From Prinia subflava (Eukaryota > Chordata > Aves > Passeriformes > Cisticolidae): DNA of 64,000 nucleotides. Shown here piece by piece: positions 1-23,679 of this stretch (its first letter is position 1; the number at the start of each line of letters is the position of its first letter). The notes beneath the pieces were generated by a model. It was not told where the DNA came from. It ran no database searches and saw nothing but the letters and a program-made list of their open reading frames with translations. Both the position numbers and the translations under genes were made by a program. Location of the stretch: positions 9,242,032-9,306,031 of the forward strand of contig NC_086256.1 of assembly GCF_021018805.1 (NCBI RefSeq). The letters run 5' to 3'.

Positions 1-49
1 TAATTGAAGGCTGGGTCCAAACACCACCTCTCTCACAATTACTCTGTAC

Positions 50-10669
<10,620 letters not shown>

Positions 10670-10675
10670 TTTTGC

Positions 10676-12887
10676 CTAGAGAATAAAAAGAACGAACAGT
10701 TTTGCAGCAATTCTTTAAGTTGCAACAATTTACCTTTTCTGCTCACAATGGCAAAGTTTTTTCATCAGCAAAGGAAGGGCTTACAGCGTGTCCCAAAATC
10801 CTCACAATCTATGTTTCTGTTCAAACAGTTAAAAAGAAACTGCATTCAGGATGAGTTCCAAAGCTGGCTAGCTGATTTCAACTACTTCCCAAGACGTGCT
10901 GTATCCAAAATCATCAATGTTACTTGTTTAAAACAAAACAACAAAAAAAACACATCACCAAGGGTGGAAGCATGCAATGTTAGTTGAATATCTGACTATG
11001 TAGGAGGAATGGATGTTTTCAGAGTTCGGCATCCACACAGCATACTATCCCAAAATAGGTCTGCCTTCTCAGTGTTGTACTTTTCCTCACATAATTAGGT
11101 CCCAGCTGATGAACGTGTTGACACAGAGTTTATGCTTTCAGTTTCTTGATTAGCTTCTCAAGCCAAAGTTTTGTAGATTTAACAGCAGATAACAAACAGC
11201 ACACTTGTTTTTCAGAGAGACATACAAGAGCAGTTGGAGTGATCCTGACCTGAAGGCTGCTGTACACCAAGGAGCTGGGGATCAGTTAACCTGACTACGT
11301 CCAGGCTCATCTTGTGCTGCACTTCACACCCAGCCTTGTGCTGTGGGATGCACAAGCTGCAGGATAAACTCAGCAGCAATCTGTAATAGGAGTCTGCAGG
11401 TAGCTCAAACTTTGTACCTATAATTATGCACCTATAATTATGTGTCTTTGCATTTATCTAAAACAGCAGGAAATTATCCTGCAAGCATCCTTTCTGCTTG
11501 ACAGTGGAAGTGATGAATAGAGGTGTTTTCTTGTAAAAGAATCCCTAGCAGTTCAAATAACCAAAACAGAGTAACCACTGCTTTGGACAGGGTCTGCACA
11601 CTGCAGTGTGAGATCTGCTCAATGCTGCACAAGCGGGGCTCCCAGCACCTGAAGGGATGCACAATTATCAACACTCTCCTCTTTCTTTAAAGGGTTAGCT
11701 CTGAAAAACATCATTTGAGAAGATACCTTAGAGTCTGGGTACCTCATCTCCTGGTACAAGACAATTATTACACTGAACTAATAGCCCTGGGTTTGCACTG
11801 AGCTAAGTCCAGCTATTGGTGCTGAAGACAATCACTGGTGAACCAAACTGCAGGTGTACATCTGTTTTATTGGGGTAGGAGGTCAGAGAAGGCAGGATGA
11901 TGATGCCAACAGTATTCTCTCCTACTCTGAGCTTGCACAGCCATTTTGTAGTCAGCTACATGCAAGTGGGTGCTGTTAACCTGAATTTAGTTGCCTAAAT
12001 AAAGACATCTTCTTGCATCATGCAACACAACTAAAAACTTAAGGCTTTTTGATTCACTTTGGCCTATAATACAAATAAGATACCAATTGTATGCTTTACA
12101 CAACCATGTTATGCAATCATCTTAAAGGTAAGAGTTCAGCCCAGAAGACAAGGTACACGTTTAATCAATAACTAGGATCAGCACATTTTTAAGAACCATC
12201 TTGCTTCATGTAACATTGCATGTTAACATTGCAGAGAGACTTGGACTATAGCCTCTGGAAGAATGGAACACATCAGAATGGCAGACACTGGAAAAAAATT
12301 TTAATTAATACTTTCCACTCAGATTCTTCCCTAAAATAGAGGATTTAGGAGAATCACATTTATGATGCTAGCCATAATTATTCAGTTCATTAAAAAGTTA
12401 GAAGCCTCTTCTTAGAAGGGCAGAGATAAAAACAAACATAAAAGCAAATTAATTCTGCACAAACAAGATATGGTTATGGCTTAACATCACCAACCTACAT
12501 TCACATAAATTAATTAAAGCTCAGAGTAATTCAAGGACAGTGTAAGGCTGGGAGGACGCATCAATAACCGGAGTAATGCAAACTACCCCAGTTCACCAAC
12601 CCACAGCTACAACTCATTTTTAACCTAAAGCAAGGAGTCTTCCAGCAGTTAAACAGCCACAGCTATGCATGCCGTTAATACGTATAGATATGCAAACAGG
12701 CATATACTCGCAATGCTTAAGTTGCTGTAACTGAGCAGCTTCTGCCACACAATCTGGGGTAACCCCGCTGCATTTTGGCTCCCCCGGAGGGGCCGAGCGC
12801 GCCCACCTGCCCCTTATCGGGGCGGCGCAGGGCGGGCCCGCCGGGCGCGGGGGGCGGTGGAGGGGCGATAAGCGGCCCCGCACTCAC
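10676..12887 (-). other. AKR1A1 first intron
   Basis: This AT-rich intron runs from the non-coding exon donor at 12887 to the acceptor CTTTTTATTCTCTAG ending at 10676. I recognise no repeat, RNA gene or conserved regulatory motif in it. Confidence 0.6.
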
Positions 12888-13270
12888 CGCCAATACCGAG
12901 CGCTGCTGCCGCCGCTGCCGAGGCTGCTCCCGCCGCTGCCCGGCCCTTCCGCTTCCGCCGGCAGCGCGCCCGGGCCGGGGTAGCGCGGGTGCCCCTGCCG
13001 GGTTCAAATGTGAAAGTCCAGCGGTGGGGGTTCAGCGGGGCTGATCTGCCCTCACGGCTCTGCCCGCAGCGGCGCTCGGAGTCCGGCCAGGCCCAGCGGG
13101 GCTCCCCGGCACCGAGCCGCTCCCTGCTCCTCATCGGGCCCCCTCATCGGGTTAGCCCCGCCGATGTTTCGTGCGCTCCCGGCCCGGTTCCCGTCGGGAA
13201 GCTCAGGCAGTGCAGCCTCGCTGCTCCTGCCGTGCAGTGAAGTGATAAATGCGATGGGCTGCACCACACC
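12770..13270 (-). promoter_or_regulatory. AKR1A1: CpG-island promoter of AKR1A1
   Basis: This is an abrupt GC- and CpG-rich block in AT-rich flanks. It holds several GGGCGG/CCGCCC GC boxes and no TATA box near the presumed start. It surrounds the non-coding first exon. A housekeeping-type promoter with dispersed starts is inferred. Promoter activity toward the plus strand cannot be excluded. Confidence 0.65.
12888..13000 (-). other. AKR1A1: AKR1A1 non-coding first exon (5' UTR), approximate 5' end
   Basis: On the minus strand a strong donor, GGCG|GTGAGTG, lies at 12888/12887 inside a CpG island. It is the only clear donor upstream of the first coding exon, whose acceptor is at 10676. The exon is GC-rich and carries no AKR-like reading frame. 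The 5' limit near 13,000 is inferred and not seen directly. Confidence 0.6.
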
Positions 13271-16200
13271 GGGGGAAGCGACAAAAGACGACCCCGGCCC
13301 ATAAATTCGACAAGAAGTGTTTGCATCTTGCCGGCTGCTGTTTGTCGCGGCCTCTTGAAGCCGTTTCTACTTGTAGGAAGATCGAATATACCCAGTTTTA
13401 TTTGCAGCCCTAAATAACAGGAATCCAGACAAAGTAAAAGGCCGACTGCACTCATTTTGCTTCAGCTTTTGCTCTCTAAGGTGCATAAAGAAGAAGGGGC
13501 ACTTTCGAGAAGGCTGGGGCTCCTCTCCCTGCAGATGGGCAGGAGTTCAATTCCTTGTTTGCTCGGGCCCGCAGTGAGATTAAAGCAGGCTCATTCAGCT
13601 GAGTGCTTTCACTGCTGGGCAGGGACAGCCCTGCTGCTGGTAAGTCAAAGCCTTCCGCTGGAGCAGACTTTGGCCTGTAATCGAGAATCAACTGTGCACC
13701 CAATCTTAAACACAGCTGGAAACAGATAATCAGTATTGACTTTTACTCCAGGCTTCCATCTTTACAAGCAATTTATAAGCATTCAGAACTTAGAGTAAGA
13801 TTAGATCAGAAATAAGGCAATAGATACCTCTGGTGGGGCTTTGAAGAGCCTGTTACTTATTTCCAGAAAGAGAAATCTGCTGCAGATTCTGTCTTTGCTG
13901 TTCTGACTTGAACTGCACAGGAGGCTAAAAGGCATAAAGGTCAATTAATCTCTTGGGCATGCATTTTTTTTTTTTTCTGTTCCACAGCCTGTTTTGACAA
14001 AATAAAGGAAAGTGGAAGAAAAGTGCAAGGACAGGACAATTATAAGTAACAGGAAGCAGGAAATGAAAGAATAAAGGGGAAGGAATCACTGCTGAGTTTG
14101 ATTTCTTTTTATGGAGACCCTGCCAATCACAAATCCATTTGAAAATCCAGAGTCTTCAAGCAAAAGAAGATGCTTGAATTACATTAATCTCACATATGAA
14201 AACTTTAACAAAATTTAGCTTCCAGTAATGGAATAGGAAGTAAAAGAGAAAAGGCAAGGAAGACAAAAATATTTTGTCATCAAAAGGCAGTGGTTATCCA
14301 AACATACAGTAATAACTTGCTAATTGGGAAAAAACCACGAAAGATATGCAGAGAAGAGGAAATGTAAGACATTTTGACCTAGAAATAGAGTCTTCACTTG
14401 ACTCAAACAAGGAAAGCTAATACGTGCATTGTATATTTAATGATAATCTGTTGTTTTCATTAAAATGACTGTGCCCCAGCTCCTTGTGCATAAATGCCCC
14501 ATGGAACTTGTCAGTTTTTGACTTGTCATCTGACTTTCTGCACACATTAAATTAAATTGTCCCCACTCGACTCTGACTGTGCCTCTGGTAGTACCACGTG
14601 TATGTAGGAGGTTTGGTATATTCAGGACTCAGTGGGCTTTTGGCACATGCAGTGATGAACTCCACAAGGAATGTGTGGGGGTGTCCCAGTGCACTGGCTT
14701 TGAGGGCATGCAGGGACTACCTCTGCTGTGTGCTCCAGGGCCATGCTCAGTGCTGCCAAATCCATTAATATTCCAACTAAGTTTATCTTACATTGGAAAT
14801 CTTTGATACTCTTGTACAAAACCATTCCCAAATGCATGGAAACCCAAATGTGTGGTAATGTTCTGAAACGGGTCCAGTTTCTTTCTCTTTCTTTTTACAC
14901 ACAGCAGGGCGTTTGTTTTTCACATCAGGGGCCCATTCCCAACCAAGATAGATGGGAGACACTGTGATCAAAATGATGGATGTGAAAGCTAGCTTGGCTC
15001 CCAGTTTGGGTAATTTCAGTGCTCAGGCACTGCAGGGCATGCCAGCTCCTGATTGTTGATAGATGAAGTACTTTTTGTGTCCCTGTCTGTGTGGATGGGT
15101 GCAGAGAGGCCTGCACTGGGCTCTCGTACTCCATGCTAATCAGGTACAAGCTGATCCTGTCTGGCAGCTATTTGAGAAGAACATGACACCACCGTTAACT
15201 GCTGTGGGGAGAAGTGAGGTGGGGAGAGAGCTCCATCCTTCCACCACCTGCAGGGGTAGACATGCCCTTTATTTCCATAGAAAACATAATTGTTTTAATC
15301 TAAGTAGCATCTTACATGTAAAGATTAGAAAGGCTACAGAAACCCAGGTGTTCACTGAACAAGGAGTGGCCCTGACTATTTATTATTCCAAAATCTCCAA
15401 AACCTGATGTCTGGAAAGACAAGCTCAGAAATTAATCAAAAGTAATGAGGCCACAGACATGTGAATGGAAAGGCAATGTTTGCAGCACAAACCTGGAACA
15501 ACCTGCAGACCATACTGGGTGTACTGTGCATCTGAAAGTATGAGAAATGAGCATAACAAGCATTAAAGGAGTCAGAAACCATGAGAAACCAGGTCATTAT
15601 TGCTTTGTCCATTGATAAGCATGCCAGAGTTGCAGTGAGACTACATTGTTCTGGAGGTTTTGATTAGGACTGCCTGACCTTTCAGAGGTTAATCTGTTCA
15701 CAGCTTTGGCCTGAGGTGATGGGGAGGTCTCAATATATGGACCTCAGTTCTCATGACAACACTGATGTTAAGAAAATAACAAACTTCTTTCTGTAAAAGA
15801 TTAAGTATGCTATAGCAATAGAAATAGATAAATTAGTTGCATGAAAATGAGTGCAGATTTTTTCCTCAGTACATATATGCATGTCATTTGCTTTCATTAT
15901 TTAAGGATTAATTTCATCTGGTCCCAAAATGAGTCATCTTTGGGTGAACCACCACGTGGGTATGGTCACCCAGCAACACTACACGGTGATCTTGATTATA
16001 AACGTTTAAAGTTTGTTAATCCTTTGTGGTTTTCTCTTCATTACAACTTATAATCAAGTTTTAACAGGTATAAGAAACACAATTGTAAGCTGCAGAACAG
16101 ATGAGTAAAAATCAGTTGGTGAACACATTTATCACTTTTGACAGAAGCAAGCATTTTTGTCCTTGATATGGCTCCATGGCTTTTAGTATTTATTATTTAA

Positions 16201-16930
16201 TAAAGCTTTCACATTTAAATTCAGAATTTGGCCCTTAAAAAGTATCGCACTGCTTGTTCACTCTTGGGTTCAAAGATGGTGCTTATGAGGAATCACTGAG
16301 GTTAAACGTCCCTCAGAGCAGCTTCACTAGGGAATGATGCAAAACTCCCTGAAGTAACTATCTTCCAAGCGTTTCCATCCTACCACTGAAGCTCAACGAT
16401 TAGACTGTAAACTTATTTTTCATCTTTCTTTTGCTGACTTGCATGACTTGGATCGCTGTTCCCATTGATGGAGAAGAATCAATGAAAGCCTTGGGAAAGA
16501 GTATCGGGGAGAGGGGGCAGTGGGTAGCGCAGAGCCAGAGGATGGAGATTTGACACCGCACCTCTGTAACACTGCGAACACACATTGCTCTGCTCGGGAG
16601 AAGTTTCGTTTTACTTCTGTCAATGGCCAACACTTAATTCACATGAATGACATGCCAATCATCCCTTACTCTCCCTCTAAGTCCCGCGTACCCTCTGGGC
16701 ACTTCAAATAATCACAGCTCGGTCAATTAAGACACTAAAAATGCAATCGCTTCTTGCACCAAGCCCATCAATCGTTTGTAACCGCGGCATTGGCTATTTC
16801 CACGGCACCTCCCGGGACTCTCTCCAGGGAATGCTCTCCGTTCCCCCGCGCCCGGCGGCCCCGGATCTGCCAAGTCATGCTGCCCTTGCAGCGCTGCCGC
16901 CCTGCCCTGCCCGCCGCGTCCGCTCGCGAG
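13010..16930. other. Intergenic spacer between divergent AKR1A1 and PRDX1
   Basis: About 3.9 kb separates the two head-to-head promoters. The first ~260 bp continue the AKR1A1 CpG island. The rest is AT-rich, with a T13 run near 13,965 and an isolated AATAAA near 16,200. An ARE-like motif at 16,551 is listed separately. I see no gene. Confidence 0.65.
16551..16560 (+). promoter_or_regulatory. Antioxidant-response-element-like core upstream of PRDX1
   Basis: TGACACCGCA matches the core TGACnnnGCR about 420 bp upstream of the inferred PRDX1 start. The flanking bases do not match the extended ARE. PRDX1 is a known NRF2 target in mammals, so the site is plausible, but a ten-base core can occur by chance. 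Confidence 0.35.
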
Positions 16931-16941
16931 ATCCGCGCTGC

Positions 16942-16947
16942 TATAAA
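16942..16947 (+). promoter_or_regulatory. PRDX1: TATA box of PRDX1
   Basis: CTATAAAGGG lies about 30 bp upstream of the inferred transcription start near 16,972 and about 80 bp upstream of the first-exon donor. A TATA box inside a CpG island fits a highly expressed, inducible gene. Confidence 0.7.
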
Positions 16948-16971
16948 GGGGGCGGCGCGCCGGGGCTGCCG

Positions 16972-17023
16972 CAGTTCGCGCTGCGTTCTTCTGCTGTGTG
17001 TGCGGGACCGGACTGCGCTCTGA
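16972..17023 (+). other. PRDX1: PRDX1 non-coding first exon (5' UTR)
   Basis: The exon ends at a consensus donor, CTCTGA|GTGAGTG, at 17023/17024 and has no ATG in frame with the protein. The start is inferred from the TATA spacing. It splices to the exon beginning at 19757, which carries 11 more bases of 5' UTR before the ATG. Confidence 0.65.
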
Positions 17024-19756
17024 GTGAGTGTGCGGGGCCGCGGGGGTCGCCATGGGCTTTGCACAGTGGTTGTGGGGTTTTTGGTGGTTTTTTTGTTTGT
17101 TTTTAATGTGTCTTTTTAATTACTGTTTGGGGTGGGTTTTTTGTTCGCTTTCCCTTCCCCCTCCGCTCAGATGCGCCCTTGAGCTAGGCGCGTAGGGCGA
17201 GCCCTTTCTTCCCGCATCCCGCTCCCGAAGGATCGCGCTGCCGCGGCTGCCGCCTGCACCCCGTGTTCAGTTTTCCCCCGTTTCGGTTCGGGCTCCTTTT
17301 GGCGGGGAGAGCGGGCAGATAAGTCCTTCCAACGCTCCGGCCTTTATCAGCGCTGCGCGGGGAGGAGCCGCGGCAGGGCCGGCGGGGGGAGCGCGCCGAG
17401 CGCCTGCCGGGAGCCGAGCGCCCCTTCCCCCGACAGGCGAGGCGGCATCTCGCTTCTGGGCCTTAAAAACCTCAAACCCGAGAGCTGGATGTGGCTCGGG
17501 GACATGCAAGGGCGGATTCCCCTCTCCCCGAGCGGTGTAGCGGCGGCCTGGGCAGGGGAAAGGCTCGGAGGTCGCCTCGTAGCCCCTTGGGCACCACGCG
17601 TGCCGCGGTCCGTGCGCGATGCCCGCGGTTCGGTATCGCAGCCCCACCGCGGCTGCGGTGGCCTCACCGCGTTCTTGTGACAGTCTGAAGGCGGCAGAGT
17701 GGGAGGCTGAGGGTGTGTTTTGAAACGGCCTTTCGCTTTTGTTCAAGGCACCCTAAAGGTATGAAATCGCTTCTTCAAGAGAGCAGGCCTGTCTTAGTAT
17801 AATTGCAGTTTGAAGATAATTGAGGCCGTCTGCGGCTATGAGCAACAAAGATACTCTGGCCGGATTCGAGTGTATTTGATTTATGGTGCTCATTCTACTT
17901 TCCTCCAGAATGAAAGGAAGTAACAATGATTCTGTGGTCTGCTCCTCTGCGGGTTAGGAAATGCTGTGGCTAAAAATCCGAGCAGAACACGCGCGGACCC
18001 CGCACGGAAAAGCAGAAGGGTGGGCAGGTCACAGTGGGTGCTCTGAGGAAAGCACATGCAAATATTAAAAGATTTTATTGTTACCAGAGAAAGGTGCAAT
18101 AACTTGTAGTTTGGAAAGGGGAAGTATCAAAGAGCAGTCTGACCTTGACTACCTAGTGTAATACTCCAGAGGATTGCTGATGGAACAAATATAGAAGGAC
18201 TGGCATAGTACTGAGCAAAAGGATGACCTTGAGCTTGGGTAACAGAAAATAATGTAATTCAGTGATAAAAATGTGGGGTCATGCACTCCAGGCCAAGCAG
18301 CTCTTGCTTATAAGATAAAACTCGCTAGTTGGAGGCTTCTCAAATAAATACTGTGCAGTGTCTGTTCCCCTATCCCTCCTGCAGAATTGCACTTTAAAAA
18401 CCACAGCTGCATTTGTGGGTACAGGATTCTTGATGTCCTCCTGCTTTACTGCATCCTACAAATGATCTCTGGTCCTGGCCACGACATTCTTTCCCAGTCT
18501 GCTGCAGTTAAAGACTAAAAACCTTTGGATGAACGTGGAGATGAGGAGCTTTGTTGCACAGTTAGAAATGCTGAATGTATGGGCACTTATCAAAATGAAA
18601 ACTGAGAGGTGGATCATTACTGTCAGGGTGTGTGAAAGAATCTTTCAAAAGCAAAACCATTGCTAAAAAGGCTAGGTGTGGGTTCAAAGCTGAATGTTTG
18701 ACTTGTGGGCTAGTTCTCAAGGAAAAAAGTGGCTGCCAAGGGGGAAGGAGCCAAGAAATGAGGTGCTCTCAAACTTTTTTAGAACGGACTTGGTGCCTTG
18801 CAGGCACAACTTGAAACAATCCTTGGCTCTTGGCTTTCCTTAGCAACATGAGACTCATGCTAACCTTTGAGGTATGTTTTATCTCCAAGGCAGCCAGTGC
18901 TGCAGTGTGTAGAATGAAGTGAAATAACTTTTAAGAATATTTTGTGATCTGCAGAAATTAGGTTTGTAGAGTTGCGTATTTGAAAGATTATGCTCTGGAA
19001 GTGTGGAGTGTTATACTGCATTCCCAGACTGAGCAGAAATACTGCACAGGGTGTATTACAAATGACAAGCTTTTGGGGCAGACAGCCAGAAGTAGTGTTC
19101 TCTTGTCCTTGTGTACCCTTTTATTCTTTTTCAGTAGACTTAAAGGGGAAACAACCTGGCTGTACTGATTTAAACTTGATGAAATTATAATAAACATAGA
19201 ATGTGATTTCTGTATGTACCACGAGTCTTTCTGGTTGCAAATAAGAAAGGGTTGTATTGTTCAAAAGGTTAAAGTGTAGTTATGCAGAGCAATGTTCCCT
19301 GGGGATTAACAGAAGATACTTTCTTTCAGAATCAACAGGAAGATCAAGTCTGAGGTCTTAAATGCCCTTGTAAAATTGAACAAGGTTCTTCTCATTGGAA
19401 GTTCCCAGACAGACTTTCTACTCCTCCACCATGTGGAATGGGATGGTTTTCTGAGTACTGCTGAAGCCCTAGGCTAGTCCTTTCCCAGATTCTGAGCTGT
19501 TACTGGTTAGGTAACCATTACTGTATCTTTAGGAGGCCATGAGCCATACATTTTGAAGTGCTGGCAGTCTCTATAGTGGCTCAGCTACCCAGGTGACAAA
19601 ACTTAGTTGACACTTAAGCCTTGTTGCAAGATCAAGTGCTGATAAACTTTGGTCTTTGGTGTTTAATCAAGATTGGTAAGATGCTTTGAATAAATCCTTT
19701 CTTCCAGGTGCGAACTTACTACCATCTAAACTGTACTGGTGTTAACTCCTGTCTAG
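17024..19756 (+). other. PRDX1 first intron
   Basis: This 2.7-kb intron is GC-rich for its first ~670 bp and AT-richer after that. The acceptor is CTCCTGTCTAG, ending at 19756. G/T-rich low-complexity stretches lie near 17,068-17,150. No repeat family or RNA gene is recognised. Confidence 0.65.
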
Positions 19757-19767
19757 GTTAAATCAAG

Positions 19768-22700
19768 ATGTCTTCAGGAAAGGCTTTCATTGGAAAACCA
19801 GCTCCTGACTTCACTGCCACGGCTGTAATGCCAGATGGACAGTTCAAAGACATCAAACTCTCTGACTACAGAGGTAATTTCATGTGCTTCTCTAATTACA
19901 CAGATAGTCTGGACATGGGAGGGACTTGAGGGTATCTGAAGATGCATCTTGGTTTGGTTTTGAAATGATAGTGACCACTTGGCAGTGGACTGAAGATCAG
20001 AACTTGTGCAGTGGTGGCTGGAGTATGCTTAGAAGGCTTTCAGCAGCGTGACTGAATGTCCCAGCTGTGATAACTGTTACCAGTGAGCATAGAACTCCTC
20101 TAAACTGTTATCTTGCATCAGGCTCATTGCTCTGTATCATACTGAGACTGGTGTAACATTTCCAGACTGTGGAACAGCAACATCTTCTGTCTCATCTTTG
20201 TCAATGGAAAGTAAATTCTTTCATCTAACCAACAGTCCCTTTCTGTAGAGTGCTGGAAATATGTTTGCTTTGCCAAAAAAAGCTTCACTAAAAACAAAGG
20301 GAAAGCCTGAAGTAATCGAGTACTCATGTTGATGGCTTTAGAAATGTATTTCTAATGATGCTGCAGGCTGCGTGAGGTTGATGAGTAGGTACAGACCACT
20401 CACCTACTCAGTTAAAATGTGTCCTTGGCTGGTAGCCTTTCAGATCTGTGGCATTTCTCTGTTAGGGGTTAGCCATGGGGTATTCTGGTGTAGCATACCC
20501 AGAGCTGTACTTGGGACTGGCCCATGGGAATAGACCCTGGAGGAAAGCATTCCCTGTTAAACTTGACAGTGTGGGTTTGGGGACTTCAGTTGGGTAGGGT
20601 TTTAAGGTTATTTTTTAGCCTTTTTTCTGTGTTTTGGTGGAGTTTGCTTTTTCTTTGAAAACTAACAGATTAACTGCTTGTACTGCTTTTCTAGGAAAAT
20701 ATGTTGTGTTCTTCTTCTACCCCCTGGACTTCACTTTTGTCTGTCCAACCGAAATCATTGCCTACAGTGACAGAGCTGATGAATTCAAGAAAATCAACTG
20801 TGAAGTAATTGGAGCTTCTGTTGACTCTCACTTCTGTCACCTTGCCTGGTAAGAATCAGCCTTTTAACAAGAGACAGTTCTGCCTAGCCTCAGTTCTTGC
20901 AGGAACTGAGTCCTGAGTGTATTCAAAGGCACTTGGTAAGTATTGGTGGTGCCAGGTGCTTCTGAACAGAACTGAGTGTACTGAGCATCAGTTCTTCTGC
21001 AGATTGAGTATGAGATTGCAGAAAGGATCAGCTTCTGTTGTACCTTGAGCCCTCATTCTGAACTGCCCGTATTTTTAACATGTGATCTTCTCTTCTTTTA
21101 GGGTCAACACTCCCAAGAAACAGGGGGGTTTGGGCACTATGAAAATCCCCCTGGTTTCTGACACAAAACGTGCCATTGCCAAAGACTATGGAGTGCTGAA
21201 GGAGGATGAAGGCATTGCATACAGGTAATGTGCCAGAGGTGAACGAGCTGGTGGAGTTGTGATGCAATGCAGGGACATGTCAGATGAGCACAGAGCTCGT
21301 GTACCCTTGAACACCTGCAGGCAGCTAAAGCTGTTCTGGGTGTGAACTCCTGCAGGCTGGCAGACACTCCTACACGGGGAGATGCTCCCTGCTTCTCTGT
21401 GGGGCTTAGGCTTCCTGTGCTTTTAAGTTAAATTCTGCTTCCCTTTGACTGCCTGCTGCTCAGTGCAGGAGTCTCATGCAGCTGAGCTGCAAACATTGGT
21501 AATGCAAGACCTACAAGTTATGCAAGTGATTACAGGTATTTAGTCTAGTGATCAAAGTACAGATTAATTAAACCCCAAGTCTTTAGTCTGCTGTTAATGA
21601 AAGTTGCCAAGGGAGCTGAACTTCTGCTAACTGTAAAACTGATGTTGGAGGACCAATCAGCTGTTGCTTGCTGTATTTTTGAGAACAGTGTGTAGTGAGG
21701 TTTTTTAATGTGAGAATGTCTCTCCTTGAATTAGTTTTTTCCCTACTAGTATCTTCCTTAAATAGGAAGCACTTCTCTCCTGTGTCAGTGCTTTGACTTG
21801 CCTCCTGTCCCTCTTAGTTCCTGTTGGGCTTTCAGCTGCTACTGTTTCATTGCTGTGCATGCACCCAGGTGTTAGTTTTCAGGAAGAGGTCACAGTAAAT
21901 GGTGCCATAATCAAATAATGAAGCTGAGTTTTTGAAACTCACATCAGTCTAATCAGCCTTTCAAAAGCCGTGCTTAACTTCAGGGCTGGTTTTTGTTTGT
22001 TTTTAGGGGTCTGTTCATAATTGATGAGAAGGGGATCCTGAGGCAGATTACAATCAATGATCTTCCTGTTGGCCGTTCTGTTGATGAAACCCTAAGACTT
22101 GTCCAGGCCTTCCAGTTTACAGATAAACATGGAGAAGGTAAGAGTGCTTTTCAATTCAATGTTTTCATTAAAGAACAGTATTAACTAGGCAGGTTAAGTC
22201 AAAGGGTTACTGGAAGGTACTGAGTACATGTATCAGTCAGTGCACAGCAGGTAATGGTGACTGTTGAAATGCAGCTGGTTCTGTAAATCTGCTTCTTGAA
22301 GGACCATAATGCTTTATCCTGTTCCAATTATTTGTCTATTGAGTACTTGCTCATGTTGAGATTTCATGTAAATCAGTTTGGTGATGGATGTTTTTTCCAG
22401 CACATAGTTGTATCTTTCAATTAAACATAGAAGATACTTGAGACAGAAGTTAACATAAGCCTGTTAGCATAAACTACTTAAATTCACAGAGTCTGCTGAT
22501 CTTTCTGTCACTATATAGTGAGGGTAAAATGGATGAGAGTCTCTGTCCCCATAGTTCAGGAGGAGTAAGACATTTGATACTGGCAGCTTTTCTGCAGGAG
22601 TGAAAGAAAAAAAAAGGCAGTGCAGATAAAAAGTTAATACCAAGTTATGGAAACTCAAAATTGCTATGGAGATGTTAGTAGTCTTCAGCTGTCAGTAACT

Positions 22701-23679
22701 CATGATATGTGTTGCTGCTGGTCATACTTAATGTGCTTCAGAAGTGGTAAATCAGTGGCAGGTTTTATTAAAATAAGCTGCTTTCATGACTGTGGCATAT
22801 AAATGTCATGTGAGGAGGCATCCCAAACATTTGGTGATGGAACAGTCACATGTCGTGCAAATGAAGCCTTACTGTGCCTTTGAGTAGTCAAAACCTGGCA
22901 AAAGGTTTTCCTTTAGAGCTTTAGGTCTGCAGTCACATCTAAATGAGGACAGACTAGAGTAAGATGTGTAGCAACACTCAGAAGCTGAGCATACTGTGGC
23001 TAAAATTGCCAGTCCTGAGTGGAGCAAGAATCCAGCACTCCGTGGCAGTAAAGAAGGAGCAGTGTTCAAAAAATGCTGCTCAAGGAGCTGCTGGAAGTTT
23101 GAGACCATGCAACCTCTGCATGGTGGTGGCTTTTTGATAGCCATGTAGGGGAACCAGTGACAGTTGAATGCTTTTCCCCCTGCCCCATTCAACTTGGAGA
23201 GCTGGACCAGGGTGGATGAAAGATAAGGGGAATACAGACTTGCTGGATCCAAGGAGATAAATGTAGTGTGCTGTTCGAGCCTTTCTGACATGGGCTGCTG
23301 GAGTTGGTGTTACCTTTGCTGTCAAACTTCCCAGAAGCTTTAAGTGAGGTTGGGAGAGGTGCTTTTGTAAAGGACCCACTGTTGCCTGGGCAGACACATG
23401 GTTCCTTGGATGTTAGTGCCCAGTAAACAAATAGAAACAAACGAAACAGAGCATAATGTGACACTGAATGCACTGTCTGTATATTGCCAAGATCTGTACG
23501 TGTTATGAGTTGCTACTCTGCTTTAATGTTGTGTAAAACATGTTCTGCAGGAGCAGCTGGTAAGACTTAAACATAACATTCTTATCATTTCAGTGTGCCC
23601 AGCTGGCTGGAAGCCTGGGAGTGACACAATCAAGCCTGATGTTCAGAAAAGCAAAGAGTATTTCGCCAAGCAGAAATAA
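19768..23679 (+). CDS. PRDX1: PRDX1, peroxiredoxin-1 (typical 2-Cys thioredoxin peroxidase), complete
   Basis: PRDX1 reduces hydrogen peroxide and alkyl hydroperoxides with electrons from thioredoxin, and acts as an obligate head-to-tail dimer in cytosol and nucleus. Coding exons are 19768-19873, 20695-20848, 21102-21224, 22007-22137 and 23594-23679. All have GT/AG borders and total 600 bases, giving 199 residues plus TAA, the same length as human. The start is the first ATG after the acceptor at 19756. The peroxidatic Cys52 lies in DFTFVCPTE and the resolving Cys173 in VCPAGW. Cys71 and Cys83 (SHFCHLAW) of the mammalian protein are kept, as is Thr90 (NTPKK), the known CDK site. The GGLG and C-terminal YF (EYFAKQK) motifs that make eukaryotic 2-Cys peroxiredoxins sensitive to over-oxidation are intact. 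No breaks are seen and identification is certain at family and orthologue level. Confidence 0.98.
19874..23593 (+). other. PRDX1 internal introns (19874-20694, 20849-21101, 21225-22006, 22138-23593)
   Basis: Four introns carry no recognised repeat. I looked for C/D and H/ACA snoRNA boxes, which are common in introns of highly expressed genes, and saw no convincing pair. A short perfect inverted repeat at 20382-20410 is listed in the findings. Confidence 0.6.

Larger units (their letters stand above)
16780..17690 (+). promoter_or_regulatory. PRDX1: CpG island at the PRDX1 promoter
   Basis: A CpG-dense block spans the TATA box, the non-coding first exon and the start of intron 1, with GC boxes such as GGGGGCGG just after the TATA box. 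Long open frames on both strands here are products of base composition. Confidence 0.7.

Noticed and set aside
17267..17746. 159-codon minus-strand open frame in the PRDX1 CpG island
   Set aside because: Compositional, within PRDX1 intron 1, with no family resemblance.
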